From assembly GCA_951812725.1 (NCBI GenBank), contig OX638330.1, positions 5,807,405-5,871,404 of the forward strand: a stretch of DNA of 64,000 nt, in the 5' to 3' direction. How positions within the stretch are numbered: the first letter of the stretch is position 1; the number at the start of each line of letters is the position of its first letter. Source of the DNA: an uncultured Caldilineaceae bacterium. GTDB lineage: Bacteria; Chloroflexota; Anaerolineae; Caldilineales; Caldilineaceae. Positions 35,224 through 43,142 of this stretch are shown in pieces. A program made the position numbers and the translations under genes. The notes below the pieces were generated by a model, which saw only the letters and a list, made by a program, of their open reading frames with translations, was not told the origin of the DNA and did no database searches.

Positions 35224-36540
35224 ATGCACCACTCGCTTCGAACTCTGCTCTCACTTCTGACACTCCTGATCCTCCTCGCCGCTTGCGGCCCGGCCGCGCC
35301 TGGAACCACTGACGCCCCCGCCGAGGAAGAACGCCTACGCGTTGTAGTCTCAATCTTGCCGGTCGCAAATATTGTCTATAACATCGGCGGCGATCGGATC
35401 GACCTCGACGCCATCATGCCGCCGGGCGCCGACCCCCATACCTTCGAGCCCAGGCCCTCCGATGCCGTGAAACTGTCGCAAGCCGATCTGATCTTTGTCA
35501 ACGGCATGCACATGGATGAGTCAACTTTGAAGCTGGCCGAAGCCAATCTGAAGGATGGCGCTGAGATCATCGAGCTGGCTGCCGCAGTGGCCAATCCCGA
35601 TGAACTTATCTATGGCACCGAACACCATCATGGCCCTGGCGAGGAAATGGGCCACGACGACGAGCACGGCCACGACGAAGAAGAAGGCCACGACGATGAC
35701 GATGATGAGCACAGCACAGCCGAAGAAGAAGGCCACGACGATGACGATGATGAGCACAGCACAGCCGAAGAAGAAGGCCACGACGATGACGATGATGAGC
35801 ACAGCACAGCCGAAGAAGAAGGCCACGACGATGACGATGATGAGCACGGCACAGCCGAAGAGGATGGCCACGACGAAGACGATGACGAACACGGTCACGC
35901 CGAAGAGGACGACCACGACGAAGACGATGACGAACATGGCACAGCCGAAGAGGAAGATGGCGAGCCCGACCCACACCTCTTCCTCGATCCGCTCTTCGTC
36001 ATCCGCTACGCCAAAGTCGTGTTTGTCAGCCTGGCAGAGCGCGATCCCGACAACAGAGACTTCTATGAGGCCAACTTTAACGAGTACACCGCCCGCCTCC
36101 ATGCCCTCGATGAAGCCATCCAGGCCGCAACCGCAACCATCCCTGAATCCAACCGCCGCCTGCTTACCTACCACGACTCGTTCGGCTACTTTGCCATCCG
36201 CTACGGCTACACCGTAATCGGCGCAATCCAGCCTAACGACACATCCCAGCCGTCCGCCCAAGAGGTGGCCGAGCTGATCGACCAGTTGCTCGACGAAGGA
36301 GTGCCGGCCATCTTTGGCTCAATCCTCTTCCCCGCAGACTTGATTGACCAGATCGCGTCCGAGACCGGCGTTACCGTTAGCACACTGCTGGACGACGGCC
36401 TGCCCGGCCAGCCCGATGACCCCGAGCACACCTACATCGGCATGATGGTGGAAAACATGAAGACGCTGGCGAGTACCCTGGGCGGCGACCCCTCCCTGAT
36501 GGATGAAATAGACGTCAGCAACGTGCCGGACAGCGAGTAA
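35224..36540 (+). CDS. Metal ABC transporter substrate-binding lipoprotein 3 with His/Asp-rich tandem insert
   Basis: 438 residues. The signal peptide ends LLILLAAC (lipobox). The cluster A-I fold is intact: GADPHTFEPRPSD, HLFLDPLFVIRYAK and LTYHDSFGYF with the ligand His residues. Between the first and second ligands lies a long acidic, His-rich loop of 15-residue repeats (GHDDDDDEHSTAEEE), encoded at 35686-35955 by six tandem 45-base units. His-rich loops in ZnuA proteins act as zinc-sensing or chaperoning segments, so this loop should bind many zinc ions. It is followed by the ATPase and permease. Confidence 0.9.
   Translation: MHHSLRTLLSLLTLLILLAACGPAAPGTTDAPAEEERLRVVVSILPVANIVYNIGGDRIDLDAIMPPGADPHTFEPRPSDAVKLSQADLIFVNGMHMDESTLKLAEANLKDGAEIIELAAAVANPDELIYGTEHHHGPGEEMGHDDEHGHDEEEGHDDDDDEHSTAEEEGHDDDDDEHSTAEEEGHDDDDDEHSTAEEEGHDDDDDEHGTAEEDGHDEDDDEHGHAEEDDHDEDDDEHGTAEEEDGEPDPHLFLDPLFVIRYAKVVFVSLAERDPDNRDFYEANFNEYTARLHALDEAIQAATATIPESNRRLLTYHDSFGYFAIRYGYTVIGAIQPNDTSQPSAQEVAELIDQLLDEGVPAIFGSILFPADLIDQIASETGVTVSTLLDDGLPGQPDDPEHTYIGMMVENMKTLASTLGGDPSLMDEIDVSNVPDSE
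35686..35955 (+). repeat. Six tandem 45-base units in the binding-protein His/Asp loop
   Basis: Unit starts are at 35686, 35731, 35776, 35821, 35866 and 35911. The first three are essentially identical, starting GGCCACGACGATGACGATGA. The fourth has one change (AGC to GGC), and the last two are more diverged with GAAGAC and GAACAC codons. Recent expansion by slippage is likely. Confidence 0.92.
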
Positions 36541-36550
36541 GCAATAAGGA

Positions 36551-36669
36551 GAGAGAGGAGCAAAAAGCGAATCTCTCTCCTTTTCACTATCTCCTTCTCC
36601 AGTGATAGCGGCTGCGCCTGAACTGGAGAAGGAGGTAAAGAGTAGTGAAAAGTGAGGCGCTCCTCTCTC
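36551..36669. repeat. Large nested inverted repeat between binding protein and ATPase genes
   Basis: Three nested pairs: GAGAGAGGAGC (36551-36561) with 36659-36669; CTTTTCACTA (36580-36589) with 36643-36652; CTCCTTCTCCAGT (36591-36603) with 36622-36634. It could fold into a hairpin about 119 bases long, which could stabilise the upstream mRNA or limit downstream expression. Confidence 0.8.
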
Positions 36670-36701
36670 CTCGTCACTCTCTCCTGATCAAGGAAGTGTA
36701 A

Positions 36702-37556
36702 ATGGCTCACCCTCTTATCGAACTATCCGGCGTTTCCTTCGCCTATGGCTCCTTCAACGTCTTGGACGACATCGATCTGCATCTGCATCCCGGCCAGTTC
36801 GTCGGCCTCGTAGGGCCGAGCGGCGCCGGCAAAACTTCGCTCCTGAAACTCGTGCTGCGCCTGCTTGACCCTACCGAAGGACAGATCGAACGCGTGCGGT
36901 CGGATCTGCGCTTGACCTACGTGCCCCAGATTGAAACCGTCGATTGGAGTTTCCCGGTCACGGCCGAAGAGGTGGTGCTGATGGGCCTTGACCACCGCCA
37001 GAACATCTGGCCCTGGCCCCGCAGCAGAGAGCGCAAACGGGCGCGAGACATCCTCGATCAGTTGGAAATCGGCCATCTGGCAGAACGGCACATCCGCGAC
37101 CTCTCCGGCGGACAGCAGCAGCGTGTCTTCCTCGCCCGCGCGCTCGTCGCCGACCCCGAAGTGCTCGTGCTGGATGAGCCGACCACCGGCGTCGATGTAC
37201 GCAGCGCCGAAAACATCTTCCACTGGCTCACCCTGCTCAACAAGGACGGCATGACCATCCTGCTGACAACGCACGATCTCAACATGGCCGCCGCCCATGT
37301 GCCCTGGGTCGTCTGCCTCAACCGCCGTATCATGGCGCAAGGGCCCCCCCGGGAGATCTTTACCGAAGCCATTCTGGAGGAAGCTTACCAGGGAGAGTTT
37401 ATCGTCATCCACCGGGACGATATGATTTTTGTGCAGCAGAGGCCCCATCCCCACGGACTTAACGACGTTCTGCCGCACCCCGTGGAAGGGGGAATGCCCA
37501 ATCATGACAACTTGGTAAATAATGCTCAGCCTGTTTCTGCCTCAAAGGAGGCCTGA
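36702..37556 (+). CDS. znuC: Metal ABC transporter ATP-binding protein (ZnuC-like)
   Basis: 284 residues. Walker A is VGPSGAGKTSLL, the signature LSGGQQQRVFLARAL, Walker B VLVLDEPTTGVD and the switch His in LLTTHDLNMA. It should drive uptake of Zn2+ or Mn2+ together with the permease encoded five bases downstream. The C-terminal about 40 residues are His-containing (QQRPHPHGLNDVLPHPV), unusual but short. It is the shared ATPase for all three binding proteins in the locus. Metal choice is inferred from context only. Confidence 0.92.
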   Translation: MAHPLIELSGVSFAYGSFNVLDDIDLHLHPGQFVGLVGPSGAGKTSLLKLVLRLLDPTEGQIERVRSDLRLTYVPQIETVDWSFPVTAEEVVLMGLDHRQNIWPWPRSRERKRARDILDQLEIGHLAERHIRDLSGGQQQRVFLARALVADPEVLVLDEPTTGVDVRSAENIFHWLTLLNKDGMTILLTTHDLNMAAAHVPWVVCLNRRIMAQGPPREIFTEAILEEAYQGEFIVIHRDDMIFVQQRPHPHGLNDVLPHPVEGGMPNHDNLVNNAQPVSASKEA

Positions 37557-37561
37557 CCCCT

Positions 37562-38416
37562 ATGGATGTTCTGCTTGCCCCGTTTCAATATGAGTTCTTC
37601 CGCAACGGTACCATCGCCGCCGTCCTCGTCGGCGGCCTGTGCGCCCTGATCGGCGTCTATATCGTCCTGCGCGGCATGAGTTTCATCGGCCACGGTCTCT
37701 CCCACGCCGTCTTCGGCGGCGCAGTGGTCGCCTTTATTCTCCAATTCAACTTCTACGTCGGCGCCGTGTCGTGGGGTTTCGTCGCCGCCCTACTCATCAA
37801 TCAGACCGTACGTAAAACTACCATCAGCGCCGACGCCGCCATCGGTGTCGTAACAACCGCCAGTTTCGCCCTGGGGGTGGCGCTGATCTCACGCTACCGC
37901 CGCTTCTCCCAATCGTTCGACGCTGCCCTCTTCGGCAATGTCCTTGGCGTGACCCCTACGGACATAGCCGTGATCATCTTTGTTACCCTGGCCGCGACGT
38001 TTATGATCTTCTTCTTCTACAAGCAGCTGCTTTTCACGACCTTCAATACCGAGGTCGCTCAGGTCTACGGTATTCCCACCTTCTGGATCGAGACCTGGTT
38101 CGCACTGATCCTGGCCGCCGTCATCATCGCCTCAGTCCAAATCATGGGCGTGACCATGATCGGGGCCGCGCTGGTCGTACCCCCGATCACCATTCGGCTG
38201 TTGACGGACAGCTTTCACCGCCTCATCATATACTCGACGCTTTTGGGCTCATTGACCGGACTGATAGGGATGTATCTCAGCTTCTACGTGGATGTTTCCA
38301 GCGGGGCGTCGATCGTGTTGCTGCAATCAATACTATTCTGCATTGCGCTCTTCTACGTTTCCCGTGTGCGCAACAGACGCCGGCTTGTCGAAACGCCGGT
38401 CTACGGCCCTACTTGA
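37562..38416 (+). CDS. znuB: Metal ABC transporter permease (ZnuB-like)
   Basis: 284 residues with about eight hydrophobic helices. It starts MDVLLAPFQYEFFRNGTIAA, then RGMSFIGHGLSHAVFGGAVV, and the C-terminal IRLLTDSFHRLIIYSTLL and GMYLSFYVDVSSGASIVLLQ, all usual for the FecCD-like ABC-3 zinc/manganese permeases. The start directly follows the ATPase stop. A stem-loop about 75 bases after its stop may terminate the operon. Confidence 0.92.
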   Translation: MDVLLAPFQYEFFRNGTIAAVLVGGLCALIGVYIVLRGMSFIGHGLSHAVFGGAVVAFILQFNFYVGAVSWGFVAALLINQTVRKTTISADAAIGVVTTASFALGVALISRYRRFSQSFDAALFGNVLGVTPTDIAVIIFVTLAATFMIFFFYKQLLFTTFNTEVAQVYGIPTFWIETWFALILAAVIIASVQIMGVTMIGAALVVPPITIRLLTDSFHRLIIYSTLLGSLTGLIGMYLSFYVDVSSGASIVLLQSILFCIALFYVSRVRNRRRLVETPVYGPT

Positions 38417-38490
38417 AGGAGAGAGCGCCATAAGGTGGCATTGGAAGGTACTGTGCACGAGGCTTAGTCCCGTGCCCGCAGCAGGACGCT

Positions 38491-38517
38491 GACAGTGCGA
38501 GATCTACTCTCACTGTC
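38491..38517. terminator. Possible bidirectional terminator hairpin
   Basis: GACAGTG (38491-38497) pairs with CACTGTC (38511-38517), with an inner GAG/CTC pair around a short loop. It lies between converging znuB and rnc and overlaps the rnc stop. No long T-run follows, so it may be a processing or weak terminator. Confidence 0.35.
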
Positions 38518-39298
38518 TACTCTGCAACTCTTCCATCTCCACCGGCGCCAGTTCATATTCCTCAGCTAGCCCGCTGTCTTCGTAATCTGGTATCGACTGT
38601 CCCAGACGAAACAGCGCCATCGCCGCCGCGGCCTGTTCGGCCTCCTGTTTGCTCTGCCCTTGGCCCACGCCAATCGGCTGCTTGCCAACTGCCACCTGCC
38701 GCGTGAATAGCCGGGCATGGTCCGGCCCCTCCGTGTGCACCGTCTTGTAACGAGGAGTCTGACCCATCGCCGCCTGCACCCACTCCTGCAGGCGGCTCTT
38801 TGGGTCCTTCGTCAGCGCATGCTGGGCCACCCGGTCAACCTCCACCATCAGGCGCGGTTCGAGAAACTTGCGAAGCGTGGATTCCCCCTGATCCAGATAC
38901 AAGGCGCCAATAAAGGCCTCGTACGTATCGCACAGCGTCGTGTGGCGGCCCCGCCCCCCATTCTCCTCCTCCCCGCGTCCCAAAAGCAGATAGTCGCCCA
39001 GCCGCAACTCTTCCGCGAAGCGGGAGAGCGTCTCCCGCTTGACCAGCGCCGAGCGTAGATTCGTCAGTTCACCCTCCCGCCGCTCTGGGTAGCGCCTGAA
39101 CAGCAGTTCGCTGGCGATAAAGCTCAGCACCGAATCGCCCAGAAACTCAAGACGTTGATTGTCCTGCAGGTCGGTCTCTTCATCCGCCTCGTGCAAATAA
39201 CTGCGATGTACAAACGCCCGTTGCAGCAGGACGCGATCATTGAACCGGATGCCGACCTCTGCCTCCAGTTCGTTCAGCCTATGGAGCCTGTCCTCCAT
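38510..39298 (-). CDS. rnc: Ribonuclease III
   Basis: 262 residues. The signature motif is NQRLEFLGDSVLSF, with the second acidic cluster near YEAFIGALYLDQG; the dsRNA-binding domain (PKSRLQEWVQAAMGQTPRYK then KQEAEQAAAAMAL) follows. I chose MEDRLHRL at 39298, preceded by GGAGG nine bases upstream, over upstream ATGs at 39319 and 39379. It cleaves dsRNA in rRNA maturation and mRNA turnover. It is converging with znuB and has no functional link to neighbours. Confidence 0.93.
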   Translation of the reverse strand: MEDRLHRLNELEAEVGIRFNDRVLLQRAFVHRSYLHEADEETDLQDNQRLEFLGDSVLSFIASELLFRRYPERREGELTNLRSALVKRETLSRFAEELRLGDYLLLGRGEEENGGRGRHTTLCDTYEAFIGALYLDQGESTLRKFLEPRLMVEVDRVAQHALTKDPKSRLQEWVQAAMGQTPRYKTVHTEGPDHARLFTRQVAVGKQPIGVGQGQSKQEAEQAAAAMALFRLGQSIPDYEDSGLAEEYELAPVEMEELQSRQ

Positions 39299-39844
39299 GC
39301 CAAATGCCCTCCTCAGCATAGATTTTGCGCGTAGCCACTCAGCCGCAATCGGTCTGCGACCCTGAATGAGGCGAGCCAACGTGTATTCTCTCTCCTCACT
39401 CTTCTATACTATCTCTTTGCATATGGGCGGTCGGGCCTTCGGCCCTCCCTTGTGCAGGGGCTGCGCCCCCGCAACGCCCCCCTACAAAACCATCCCTCAC
39501 CGACCGTGTTTACTCTTCCCCAGCATCGTGTCTGGCGAACGGAGTCTACTCCCCCACTTGCCGCTTCAACCCACCGACCACCGACCTCCAACCGCAGAAG
39601 TTACTGACCCCTGACCCCTGACCCCTGCAGTTCCGGGCCTTCGGCCCTCCCTTGTGCAGGGGCTGCGCCCCCGCAACGCCCCCCTCCAAAACCATCGCTC
39701 ACCCGCCGTTTCGCCGTTTTCCCAACGGTACGGCTCAACCAGCGCGGCGGCTCCCAACCGCATAAGCAATCAAATAGCCTGAATGGCGGCCAGGATGAAG
39801 GGCTGGTCAAAACAGACAATGTAAGCGGCAGAGTTACAAATGCG
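39299..39844. other. Intergenic region holding the second composite repeat
   Basis: No gene is supported. Frames such as 39566-39769 read the repeat in antisense, and none shows a coherent fold. The composite repeat is listed next. Confidence 0.7.
39360..39840. repeat. Composite intergenic element, copy 2
   Basis: It repeats the layout of 7975-8440: leader with GAGGCGA...CTATACT...TTTGCAT, a first GC module at 39426-39489, a second at 39634-39688, and the tail with AGCCTGAATGGCGGC (39778-39792) and GGGCTGGTCAA. The two loci are therefore copies of one element of about 480 bases, without an encoded protein. Confidence 0.85.
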
Positions 39845-40963
39845 CTAAACCGCGGGCAGCCGTTTGAGTCCCAGCCCGGTCAAATTTACAACCACGGTAT
39901 CCGATGGCTTCAGCTGGGGAGACAGTTTCGTGAGTGCCGCGGCAACCGTCGCGCTGGTCGGCTCAACAAATAGCCCGCGCTGCGCCAAGCGCTCCTGCGC
40001 CTCGAGAATCTCCTCATCATTGACCACAATGGCCGTACCGCCCGACTGCCGCAACGCCCACAAAATCGAGCGGCTCCGCACCGGTCTCTCCACCGCGATG
40101 CCGTCCGCCAAAATGCTCGGCGCAACCTGACGACGCGGCACAACTTCGCTGTGTCCCTCGTGGAAAGCATCGCATATCGGCGTGATCGGCTCGGCCTGGA
40201 CCGCAACCATACGCGGCAGCCTCTCGATCACGCCGCTCCGGTGCAGGTGCTGAAAGCCCCGCCACGCCCCCAGGAAAAGGCCGCCATATCCAACCGGGCT
40301 TACAAACCAGTCCGGTACCCTCCCGCCCAGCTGCTCCCATATCTCCCACGCGTTCGTCATGAAACCCAGCAGACAGGCCGGATGATACGCATGAGAGGCA
40401 TAGACCACATCGCCGCCGGTCTGCGACGCTTCCGCCGCCTGTGTCGCCGCATTCCGCGGCCCGCTGACCTCGACCAGCTCCGCCCCGTAAACAGCGATCT
40501 GCGCCTTCTTCGGCTGCGGCGCATACGCCGGCACAAATATGCGCGCAAACAGACCCGCCCTCGCCGCATAGCAGGCCAGGCTGGCCCCCGCATTGCCGCT
40601 CGAATCGTCCATCACCGTCCGCACACCCTGGCCCACCAGCCAGTTGATGATGACACTGACCCCGCGATCCTTGTAGCTGCCTGAAGGCATCAACCCTTCA
40701 AACTTCCAGTAGACCTTCTGATCCGCCCAACTGTCTTTGATTAGCGGCGTCCAGCCCTCCCCCAGCGAATACAGCTCGCGCCCCTCCGCCACCACCGGCA
40801 ACATCGCCAAATAGCGCCAGTGGCCCGGCTCTCGCTCATCAATCTGGTCCGGATCAAAGGGGGGTAAATCGCGATATTCCAATGGTTCGCCGCTGAGGGG
40901 ACAGCGCAGGGGTGCTTCTTCGGCAGCAACCTGGAAGTGGCTGCTGGGGCAATAAGCGATCAA
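39845..40963 (-). CDS. thrC: Threonine synthase
   Basis: 372 residues from a TTG start that has AAAGGA about nine bases upstream. The PLP-binding Lys is in PSGSYKDRGVSV, and SSGNAGASLACY forms the phosphate-binding loop; GYGGLFLGAWRG and PTSATVAAAL follow. This is the fold-type II PLP-enzyme converting O-phosphohomoserine to threonine. The open frame continues upstream to 41293 but that part shows no homology. A hairpin CGCCCC...GGGGCG (about 41005-41025) lies just upstream of the ribosome site and could be a leader structure. Confidence 0.88.
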   Translation of the reverse strand: MIAYCPSSHFQVAAEEAPLRCPLSGEPLEYRDLPPFDPDQIDEREPGHWRYLAMLPVVAEGRELYSLGEGWTPLIKDSWADQKVYWKFEGLMPSGSYKDRGVSVIINWLVGQGVRTVMDDSSGNAGASLACYAARAGLFARIFVPAYAPQPKKAQIAVYGAELVEVSGPRNAATQAAEASQTGGDVVYASHAYHPACLLGFMTNAWEIWEQLGGRVPDWFVSPVGYGGLFLGAWRGFQHLHRSGVIERLPRMVAVQAEPITPICDAFHEGHSEVVPRRQVAPSILADGIAVERPVRSRSILWALRQSGGTAIVVNDEEILEAQERLAQRGLFVEPTSATVAAALTKLSPQLKPSDTVVVNLTGLGLKRLPAV

Positions 40964-41432
40964 CCGTCGGTTCCTTTCCGGGGGGGAGTAGAGAAGTTTC
41001 GCCCCGGTCGAACTGGGGCGCCTAACCCGTGTGTGTACAGTTGTAACCGAACTTGGTGTATTGGTCAAGTGGAAAGGCTGCCGCGTAGGGCAATTCAGCA
41101 ACCTGTCCCAACTGCGCCCGAACAACCGAAATGTGTTAAGATCGGGCCAATCCAGATGCTGACTCGGAACCGTGCAGCCTCCCATATCCCGAAGCGGCAT
41201 CACCCGCGTTAACCCGGCAAACCGGCTCGATCCACCGGGGTGCGGCCCGCAGGCCGACGAGCCGCCTGCCTGTCTAACTGACCGTCCCCCCAATGTCCCG
41301 GCGTCACCGAGTTCAAACAGGTGCGGGCCCAGCCATCCTCCGGTGACCGGCGGCCAGTGAAACTAGGGCGTAACCGTTGCCCATCGGCCGCTTTCCGCCA
41401 AATCAACAAGCACTGAATGGAGTGTCCTGACG
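40964..41432. other. Intergenic leader region between thrC and enolase-superfamily gene
   Basis: Divergent promoters should lie here. It is GC-rich with several palindromic pieces, including a CGCCCC/GGGGCG hairpin close to the thrC start. I compared it by eye with T-box, SAM and RNase P/tmRNA landmarks and found no match. Confidence 0.4.
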
Positions 41433-42539
41433 ATGAAGATCAAACGCATTTCAGCCTACCAGGTCGATCTACCCCTTCACGAAGGGCGCTACGCCTGGTC
41501 CGGCGGCAAGTCGGTCGACGTTTTCGACAGCACCATCGTCCAGGTCGAGACCGACAACGGCCTCGTCGGCCACGGCGAAGTATGTCCTCTCGGCCCCTTC
41601 TATCTGCCCGCCTACGCCGCCGGCGTTCGCACCGGCCTCACCGAGCTCGCGCCCCACCTCATCGGCCTCGACCCGCGCCAGCTCGCAATCCTCAACGAAC
41701 ACATGGACCGCGCCCTCAAAGGCCACGCCTACGTCAAATCCGGCATCGACATCGCCTGCTGGGACATTCTCGGCCAGGCCGCCGGCCAACCGGCCTGTAT
41801 TCTTCTCGGCGGCCGCTACGGCGAAGACTTTGTCCTCTACCGCGCAATCTCCCAGCGCTCCCCGGCCGAAATGGCAGACTCCGTCGCCGCCTACCGCGCC
41901 GAAGGCTACCGCCGCTTCCAGCTCAAGGTCGGCTCCGACGCCGACACCGACATCGAACGAATTCGGGCCGTCGCCGCCGTACTCGTCCCCGGCGACGTGC
42001 TCATCGCCGATGCCAACACCGGCTGGCTTGCCCACGAAGCCGCCCGTGTCGTGCGCGGCGTCCAGGACGTCGACGTCTACATCGAGCAGCCCTGCCTCAA
42101 CTACGAGTCCTGCCTCTCGATCCGCCGCCGCACCTCGCATCCCTTCGTCCTCGACGAAACCATCGACGGCATCGACGCCCTCCTCACCGCCCATCGCGAC
42201 GACGCCATGGATGTCATAAACATCAAGATCAGCAAATTCGGCGGCCTCACCAAGGCCAGGCAGGCCCGCGATCTCTGCGTTTCCCTCGGCATCGCCATGA
42301 CCATCGAAGACAGCTGGGGCGGCGACATCACCACCGCCGCCATCGCCCATCTCGCCCACAGCACGCCGCCCGAATTCCTCTTCACCGCCACCGATTTCAA
42401 CAGCTACGTCACCGTCAGCACCGCCGCAGGCGCGCCCCAACGCCGCAACGGCCGCATGGCCGCATCCACCGCCCCCGGCCTCGGCATCTCTCCCCGCTGG
42501 CAGACACTCGGCGACCCGGTCCTGGCCATCGACTCCTGA
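41433..42539 (+). CDS. Enolase-superfamily enzyme (mandelate racemase/muconate lactonizing group)
   Basis: 368 residues. The N-terminal capping domain has DNGLVGHGEVCPLG; the barrel has FQLKVG (second catalytic Lys), the metal ligands DANTGW, IEQP and LDETI, and the second Lys in NIKISKFGG. The C-terminal ISPRWQTLG and PQRRNGRMAAS motif resembles cis-3-hydroxy-L-proline dehydratases and related epimerases, but the substrate is a guess. It has an ATG after AGTGTCCTGACG, with a weak Shine-Dalgarno. It stands alone upstream of a long intergenic gap. Confidence 0.88.
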   Translation: MKIKRISAYQVDLPLHEGRYAWSGGKSVDVFDSTIVQVETDNGLVGHGEVCPLGPFYLPAYAAGVRTGLTELAPHLIGLDPRQLAILNEHMDRALKGHAYVKSGIDIACWDILGQAAGQPACILLGGRYGEDFVLYRAISQRSPAEMADSVAAYRAEGYRRFQLKVGSDADTDIERIRAVAAVLVPGDVLIADANTGWLAHEAARVVRGVQDVDVYIEQPCLNYESCLSIRRRTSHPFVLDETIDGIDALLTAHRDDAMDVINIKISKFGGLTKARQARDLCVSLGIAMTIEDSWGGDITTAAIAHLAHSTPPEFLFTATDFNSYVTVSTAAGAPQRRNGRMAASTAPGLGISPRWQTLGDPVLAIDS

Positions 42540-43142
42540 TGTAGTCTTAATCAAAATACGTACCCATAGACGACTCGCGACCATGCAAATCAGCTACACC
42601 CTGCGATCGCCAGACTCCCTCCGCTTGCGATGTTTACTCTCTCCTCTCCTTCTAGGCGTTCGGCCGCAGGGTGGCCGCCCGCCCCAAGGCCTCGCCCAAG
42701 CCAAACGCATGGCAGGCGTAAAATCACTGCCCATCCCCAAAATCCCCTCAAATCACAGTTCAGACAGCGCCCCCCCAAAATTTGTACTTTCGTCGCCAGA
42801 GCGCGTATACTACGCCATCGGTGCCTGTATTGAGCCTCCCCCCTCACCGTCAGTGCAATAAAGTACGGTCGATCAGGCGCGAATTCAGCGAATCCATCCC
42901 ATCTCTTGCAGTGCAAAGGTACAGCAAGAGCCCTTTGCGCTCTGGCCTCTGTCTTTTCACTGTAAGCCGGGCCGCTGTCGCGCTCTTATCTGGCAGCACT
43001 GCAGCCAGAACTTCCTTTGCCAACAAGAGCCATCCAATAGGACAAAGTTCTGTTGTCAACCAAGACTCGGAGCAACGACGCTCATCAGCTCAATTCCAGT
43101 ACCCTTTCCTCTGCCTCCGACGCCCAAGCCGTCTCCGCAGAG
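42540..43142. other. Long intergenic region, nothing definite
   Basis: About 600 bases between the enolase-family gene and the next plus-strand gene. Short frames on both strands do not resemble proteins. It probably contains the promoter of the 43143 gene. A start from TTG at 43053 for that gene is possible and would shorten this gap. Confidence 0.4.

Noticed and set aside
35555..36217. Alternative open frames across the His/Asp repeats
   Set aside because: They are shadows of the 45-base repeat, which has no stops in several frames. The chosen frame has the lipoprotein signal and the ZnuA fold on both sides.
40964..41293. Longer threonine synthase start at 41293
   Set aside because: The upstream 110 codons look like non-coding translation, whereas the TTG at 40963 has a good ribosome site and begins at the usual threonine synthase N-terminus.
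41005..41400. Possible riboswitch, RNase P or tmRNA upstream of thrC
   Set aside because: It is GC-rich with hairpins, but none of the landmark sequences of T-box, SAM, RNase P or tmRNA could be matched by eye.
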